Positions 14,201 to 17,916 of a DNA stretch of 17,916 nucleotides are shown piece by piece. The notes below the pieces were generated by a model. That model was given only the letters and a program-made list of their open reading frames with translations. It did no database searches and had not been told where the DNA came from. The DNA is from Oscillospiraceae bacterium (GTDB lineage: Bacteria > Bacillota > Clostridia > Oscillospirales > Acutalibacteraceae): the NCBI GenBank assembly GCA_029007475.1, contig JAQXHW010000189.1, forward strand, positions 1-17,916, in the 5' to 3' direction. Numbering within the stretch: the first letter of the stretch is position 1; every line of letters starts with the position of its first letter. The position numbers were made by a program, and so were the translations under genes.

Positions 14201-14336
14201 TCGGTAATACCTTAATTTGCAGATAAGCAAATTTTTTTGAAGTTGCTTCTTTAGGAGAAAACTTCATCTGCCGTAAGGCAAACCATATTTCGCATGAGTT
14301 GCGAATTGGTAGACTTTTTTAAGGAGACGATGTACC
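14201..14336 (+). promoter_or_regulatory. Structured leader of the McrB-like ATPase gene
   Basis: Short inverted repeats follow in series: AATTTGC/GCAAATT with T-run (14214-14237), GAAGTT/AACTTC (14239-14265), TGCC/GGCA (14269-14280) and TTCGC/GCGAA (14289-14305). The ribosome site AAGGAGA comes at 14321-14327. The first has the form of a weak terminator. No convincing promoter is seen between the terminator at 14135-14200 and this gene, so the transcript may come by read-through or from a non-sigma-A promoter. Confidence 0.45.
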
Positions 14337-15875
14337 GTGGATACAGTATTTAAATTCTTATTTGAATTTCTCGGTCAGTTTTTTGGCTCAATTTGGTCAA
14401 TTATTTCCGGAGCTTTTATAGGTATCGGTAACGCTTTCAATTTCCCTGCATATATCAACATCATCAATGCTTACACAACCGAGCTTGGTGGTCTTGCTTG
14501 GGTAATCGCTATCGTAGCTATTGTACTCCTCGTAGCTGTGCTGGCCGTAGCTGTTTGGCTCATTGTCGTCGCCGTAAAAAAGGCTATCAAGAGTCGTCAG
14601 AGAAGAAAAGACACCGACTCTCTTGTTAAGGAAGTTCAGGCTCTAAATAAAGAGGTTATGAGACTAAACCTTGAGAAGGATAAGATTCTCTCTATGAAGG
14701 TTTCCCAGATTGGACTCAACCCCAACGAGCTTTCCGAGCTTACCGGAGAGGAAATGGAAACTCTCAACGGCGAACAGGAGGAGGAAGAAGTCAGCGACAA
14801 GCGCTTCTACAAGCTCTCCGAAATCGACGAGCTTTGGGCAGATTATGTTCCCCCTGTCTACGACAACGAGATTACTCTCCCCGAGTTCTGCGACCGTTTC
14901 AGACTTTTCGCTTGCTCACAGCTTAAGCTCTACTATGATATTAAGATTATCCGTCTGTTTATAGCTTCCTTTGCTTCTACCAGACTTATCATCTTACAGG
15001 GTATCTCCGGTACAGGTAAAACTTCACTTCCTTATGCTTTCGGTAAGTTTATCAACAGACCCGCAATCATTGCTTCCGTTCAGCCCTCATGGCGTGACCG
15101 CTCTGAGCTTTTCGGTTATTTCAACGAATTCACAAAGAAATTTAATGAAACCGAGCTTCTTAGAGCAATGTACGAGGCTTCCTATAACGAGAACATCTAT
15201 CCCGTAATCCTGGACGAAATGAACATCGCCCGTGTTGAGTATTACTTCGCTGAGATGCTTTCAATCCTTGAAATGCCATCACGTGACGAATGGGTAGTTG
15301 ACGTAGTTCCCAACGCATGGAAGTCCGACCCCAAGCATATTGTTAACGGACAGATTAAAATTCCCGGAAATATGTGGTACATCGGTACCGCTAACAACGA
15401 CGACTCTACCTTCGCTATCACCGATAAGGTTTACGACCGTGCAATGCCTATCAACATTGATTCTAAGGGTGTTGCTTTCGACGCTCCCTACACCGAGTCT
15501 ATCTATATCAATTATAAATATTTTGAGTCTCTCCTTGACGAAGCTAAGAAGAGAAATGTTGTTTCCGAGGAGAATCTCAAGAAGATTGGTCTTTTGGACG
15601 ACTATGTTATCGAGCATTTCCGTATAGCTTTCGGTAACCGTATTGTTAAGCAGCTCCGTGACTTCGTTCCCGCTTACGTTGGCTGCGGCGGTACTGAGAT
15701 TGACGGTCTTGATTATGTCCTCGCAAGAAAGGTGTTCAGAAAGTTTGAATCTCTGAACCTTTCCTACATCCGTGACGAAATCGACGGTCTCTGCGCTTAT
15801 ATTGATGAGCTCTTCGGTGAAGAGAACATGGGCGAATGTAAGAGTTACTTACGTATGCTCAAGAAGCTTGTTTAA
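14337..15875 (+). CDS. Membrane-anchored McrB-like AAA+ NTPase
   Basis: 512 residues. An aromatic-rich hydrophobic N-terminus (about 3-45) and a strong membrane helix at about 52-80 precede a short coiled coil (about 88-118) and an acidic linker (about 133-152). The AAA+ domain has Walker A GISGTGKT at 222-229, Walker B PVILDEMNIARVEYYF starting at 289, and IGTANNDDSTFAITDKVYDRA starting at 349. The last motif aligns with McrB's IGTMNTADRS ... RRRF: xNxxD is kept at Asn353 and Asp356, and Arg368 is the likely finger. McrB is the GTP-hydrolysing motor of McrBC restriction, usually cytoplasmic with a DNA-binding N-terminus; here that part is replaced by membrane segments. GTG at 14337 has AAGGAGA 9 bases upstream. 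The partner gene follows after 125 bases. Whether it uses GTP or ATP cannot be read from the sequence. Confidence 0.85.
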   Translation: MDTVFKFLFEFLGQFFGSIWSIISGAFIGIGNAFNFPAYINIINAYTTELGGLAWVIAIVAIVLLVAVLAVAVWLIVVAVKKAIKSRQRRKDTDSLVKEVQALNKEVMRLNLEKDKILSMKVSQIGLNPNELSELTGEEMETLNGEQEEEEVSDKRFYKLSEIDELWADYVPPVYDNEITLPEFCDRFRLFACSQLKLYYDIKIIRLFIASFASTRLIILQGISGTGKTSLPYAFGKFINRPAIIASVQPSWRDRSELFGYFNEFTKKFNETELLRAMYEASYNENIYPVILDEMNIARVEYYFAEMLSILEMPSRDEWVVDVVPNAWKSDPKHIVNGQIKIPGNMWYIGTANNDDSTFAITDKVYDRAMPINIDSKGVAFDAPYTESIYINYKYFESLLDEAKKRNVVSEENLKKIGLLDDYVIEHFRIAFGNRIVKQLRDFVPAYVGCGGTEIDGLDYVLARKVFRKFESLNLSYIRDEIDGLCAYIDELFGEENMGECKSYLRMLKKLV

Positions 15876-15888
15876 GATAAGCATAATA

Positions 15889-15921
15889 ATAAGGGCGAGG
15901 CACCAAGGCTGTCGCCCTTAT
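15889..15921 (+). other. Intercistronic hairpin between ATPase and coiled-coil genes
   Basis: ATAAGGGCGA (15889-15898) pairs perfectly with TCGCCCTTAT (15912-15921) across a 13-base loop. No U-tract follows, so it is probably an mRNA-stability or processing hairpin within one transcript rather than a terminator. A second small hairpin, TTTCTC/GAGAAA, lies at 15946-15961. Confidence 0.6.
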
Positions 15922-16000
15922 CATGGTTATTTGTAGGGAAGAGGATTTCTCATAGGAGAAAATTCTTTTTCAATCCCCACACAGTAAGGAGTAAGTACTC

Positions 16001-17916
16001 ATGGCAGACTACAGTAAATTTTACAGAGCTTACATGACTATGCAGGAGCTTCTGCAGAATGACTATACTTACAATTACATAACAGCCAGCCTTAAAGACG
16101 GCGATAATGGTACTGATACCCTTACCGGTCGTACCAGTGAAAAAGTTATCGATATGGACTGGGTTGAGGCTATTGAGGAAGTTCTCCCTTACATTCAAAA
16201 GGCTATTGACGAGCAAAGACGCTTTATTAAGCAGATTGAGAATGTTGTAAGAATCGAGCTTGCAAGAAAAACAGGTCCCGATTCTGTTAAGCATCTTTCT
16301 CAGCATACTAACTATATCGCAAAAGTTGAGGGCGATATGGTTACCCCAAATAAGATTCTTGTTTCCGAGCAGGAGGAATCCTTCGCAATTTACGAAAACC
16401 GAGTGCTCATGACTCTTATTCGCAGAGCGCTTCACTTCGTTGATGATAAGTATTCAAAGATGAAGGGCGTTCCCAACGATTCCTACCACGAAATTCAGGC
16501 AATTCGTCACGCTGAGCTAAACGGTCAGGTTGTTGACTTCGCTTTTAACTATGTTAATGAATCTCACGAGACCTTAGCAGACGACCTTGATGTTTTAGAT
16601 GTATCCGAGCTTTCCGATTTCGACCGTATCCGACGAATCAGAACAACTCTCAATGAATTCTTGGGTACTCAGCTTATGCGCGAAATCGCCAAAGAACCTG
16701 AGGTTCATCCTCCCATTACTCAGACTAACCTTCTCAAGAAGAATCCAAACTTCAAAAAAGCTATGGAGCTTTGGACCTTCCTTGATAGCTATAAGCGTCC
16801 CGGTTTTGAAATCGTCGGCGAAAACTTCACCGGCTCCATGGACGATGATTTCAAGCAAGAGATTTATCTTAGCATGAATATGCAGCATTTTATGATGACT
16901 CTTGCTACCAACCCTGCACTTAGACGTATTCTTCACGATAAGTATGAGGAAGAAAATAAAAAAATGGCTGAGGAAGCCGCCTTACCCGAAAAAATGCGTG
17001 CCGCCGCTATGCAGGCTCGCATTGACGAGGTAAGAAAAGAGGAAATGGAAATCCGATTAAAGGAAATCCGTGACCGTGAAAAGCAAATCCTCGACCTTAC
17101 AAATGAGGTCAGAAACTTAAAAGTAACACTTGAGCAAAAGGAACAACTGATTCTTACCTTAAAGGGTCAGGTTTCCGCTCTCCAAGATGAAATCGAAGCA
17201 CTCAAAAAAGAGCTCCAGGAAACTAAACTCAAGCTCCTTGAAGCAGAGAAAGAAATCGAGAGACTCAAGGAAGAAAACGCAGCTCTTAAGGCTGAAATCG
17301 CTGAGCTTAAAGAGAGAATTTCAGAGCTTGAAGCTAAAATCACAGAGCTTCAGTCAAGAATTGCGGAGCTTGAAGCTCAGGTTGCAGCTCTCGAAGCGAG
17401 AGTTCAAGAGCTTGAGGAGGAAAACGCCAAGCAGAAGGCTCTTATCGCCGAACAGCAGGCTATTATCGCTTCCCAGGCAGCGCGTATCGCAGAGCTTGAA
17501 CAGCAGGTTGCCGAGCAGCTTGCTAAGATTACAGCTCTCACCGAGCAGTTAGAGAAAGCAAAAGCTGAAATTGCTGAGAAAACTCAGCAGATTGCTGACC
17601 TAACAAACAGAAACCAAGTACTCACCGATACTCTTCATACAGAGCGTCAAGAGCATAAAGATACCGTTGAGCGCATGACTCGCGAGCATAATGACACAGT
17701 CGCTCAGATGAAAGATGAACATAACGCTGCCCTTACCCGCATGAGTGAGGAGCATAAAACTCAGGTTGATAACCTGAACTCTCAGCATAAGGCAAACATC
17801 GAAAAGCTAACTGCCGACCATGAGAACACAGTTAAGTCTATGAACGACGACTTCGCCCTTAAGACTCAGCAGGCTGAGGAGAAGCACAGGGGAGAGGTTA
17901 AAGCGCTCAAGAACAC
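16001..17916 (+). CDS. DUF2357 (McrC-N-terminal-like) protein with very long coiled coil, 3' end outside window
   Basis: 638 codons are visible and the frame is still open at the right edge. ATG at 16001 has AAGGAG 9 bases upstream. Residues 1-310 resemble DUF2357, the domain that accompanies McrB-type NTPases. The signature ENR lies at 132-134 in ESFAIYENRVLMTLIRR, and NLLKKNPNFKKAMELW starts at 243, matching the second conserved block of that family. From about 315 to the edge the chain is predicted coiled coil: Glu/Lys/Gln-rich helix to about 420, near-perfect heptads at 422-475 (such as AELEAQVAALEARV), further helix to about 550, then 11-residue repeats from 552 on. The PD-(D/E)XK nuclease often found after DUF2357 is not in the visible part but could lie beyond the edge. 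It follows the McrB-like gene, its probable partner. The DUF2357 call is from motif memory. Confidence 0.75.
   Translation, partial: MADYSKFYRAYMTMQELLQNDYTYNYITASLKDGDNGTDTLTGRTSEKVIDMDWVEAIEEVLPYIQKAIDEQRRFIKQIENVVRIELARKTGPDSVKHLSQHTNYIAKVEGDMVTPNKILVSEQEESFAIYENRVLMTLIRRALHFVDDKYSKMKGVPNDSYHEIQAIRHAELNGQVVDFAFNYVNESHETLADDLDVLDVSELSDFDRIRRIRTTLNEFLGTQLMREIAKEPEVHPPITQTNLLKKNPNFKKAMELWTFLDSYKRPGFEIVGENFTGSMDDDFKQEIYLSMNMQHFMMTLATNPALRRILHDKYEEENKKMAEEAALPEKMRAAAMQARIDEVRKEEMEIRLKEIRDREKQILDLTNEVRNLKVTLEQKEQLILTLKGQVSALQDEIEALKKELQETKLKLLEAEKEIERLKEENAALKAEIAELKERISELEAKITELQSRIAELEAQVAALEARVQELEEENAKQKALIAEQQAIIASQAARIAELEQQVAEQLAKITALTEQLEKAKAEIAEKTQQIADLTNRNQVLTDTLHTERQEHKDTVERMTREHNDTVAQMKDEHNAALTRMSEEHKTQVDNLNSQHKANIEKLTADHENTVKSMNDDFALKTQQAEEKHRGEVKALKN
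17654..17914 (+). repeat. Tandem 11-residue (33-bp) histidine-marked coding repeats
   Basis: Inside the preceding gene, eight units of 11 residues begin at residues 552, 563, 574, 585, 596, 607, 618 and 629. Seven of the eight start with His (unit seven starts with Phe). Units one to six follow the pattern H-x3-[V/I/L]-x2-[M/L]-x3, for example HNDTVAQMKDE and HNAALTRMSEE. The last unit is cut by the window edge. An 11-residue period is that of hendecad coiled coils. Confidence 0.88.

Noticed and set aside
14277..14284. GGCAAACC followed by a hairpin, recalling the core of a c-di-GMP-I (GEMM) riboswitch before the McrB-like gene
   Set aside because: The conserved GACGCAAAGCC segment and the second helix with its tetraloop receptor are missing; only the ribosome site and start codon follow.
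15950..16435. Minus-strand open frame of 161 codons opposite the DUF2357 gene
   Set aside because: The plus strand here has a good start, ribosome site and a frame continuous to 17916 with family motifs; the antisense frame shows none.
17187..17552. Alternative-frame open frame rich in Ser, Lys and Leu within the coiled-coil region
   Set aside because: It is a frame shadow of the heptad-repeat coding sequence and its low complexity comes from the repeated GAGCTT/GAAGCT codons.

Overview
The window looks like chromosome from an anaerobic Firmicute of class Clostridia, most plausibly an Oscillospiraceae/Ruminococcus-type gut or rumen bacterium. The reasons are a dockerin-bearing protein at the left edge, a T-box leader on thrS, a dnaG-rpoD operon that also carries DnaD-type and DnaC/DnaI-type proteins, SipW-type secretion genes, strong AGGAGG-like ribosome sites with frequent TTG/GTG starts, and moderate GC content. 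This assignment is an inference from gene content; no 16S or other marker was compared.

Left part (1-4469), housekeeping: the C-terminus of a leucine-rich-repeat plus dockerin protein; a sigma-A promoter and threonine T-box riboswitch driving thrS; a membrane-anchored D,D-carboxypeptidase homologue (M15/VanY fold) in which the zinc ligands and catalytic Glu are replaced; rpmE (L31) with its own promoter and terminator; and a YigZ/IMPACT-family gene.

Middle (4470-9830), macromolecular-synthesis operon: dnaG primase, rpoD (sigma A), a small HExxH zincin overlapping rpoD by one base, a DnaD-domain protein and a DnaC/DnaI-like AAA+ ATPase. The last two look like replication-restart or helicase-loading proteins, so primase, sigma factor and helicase loader lie on one tightly spaced transcript.

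9831-10370: a convergent junction. A mirror-symmetric array of short variable hairpins separated by ATATCATC/GATGATAT spacers lies between the dnaC-like gene and two minus-strand tRNA genes, tRNA-Pro(CGG) and tRNA-Gln(CTG). Each tRNA gene has a terminator behind it, and tRNA-Gln has a clear promoter.

10371-14200, surface-protein cluster: after an AT-rich control region with two tandem DnaA-box-like 9-mers come three secreted or membrane-anchored proteins and a SipW-type (S26B) signal peptidase. Two of the three have the Ala-Trp-Phe-Thr processing motif typical of SipW substrates. All three share a C-terminal strand motif (I/L-E/D-G). The layout resembles tapA-sipW-tasA biofilm-fibre operons: accessory subunits, a strongly translated major subunit and a dedicated peptidase.

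14200-17916 (right edge): a two-gene unit of a membrane-anchored McrB-like AAA+ NTPase and a DUF2357 (McrC-N-terminal-like) protein. The second protein continues into at least 300 residues of coiled coil and ends, inside the window, in a run of 11-residue repeats marked by histidine. This pair resembles a McrBC/CoCoNuT-type architecture moved to the membrane, next to a fibre-secretion cluster. It is the best candidate here for an undescribed system.
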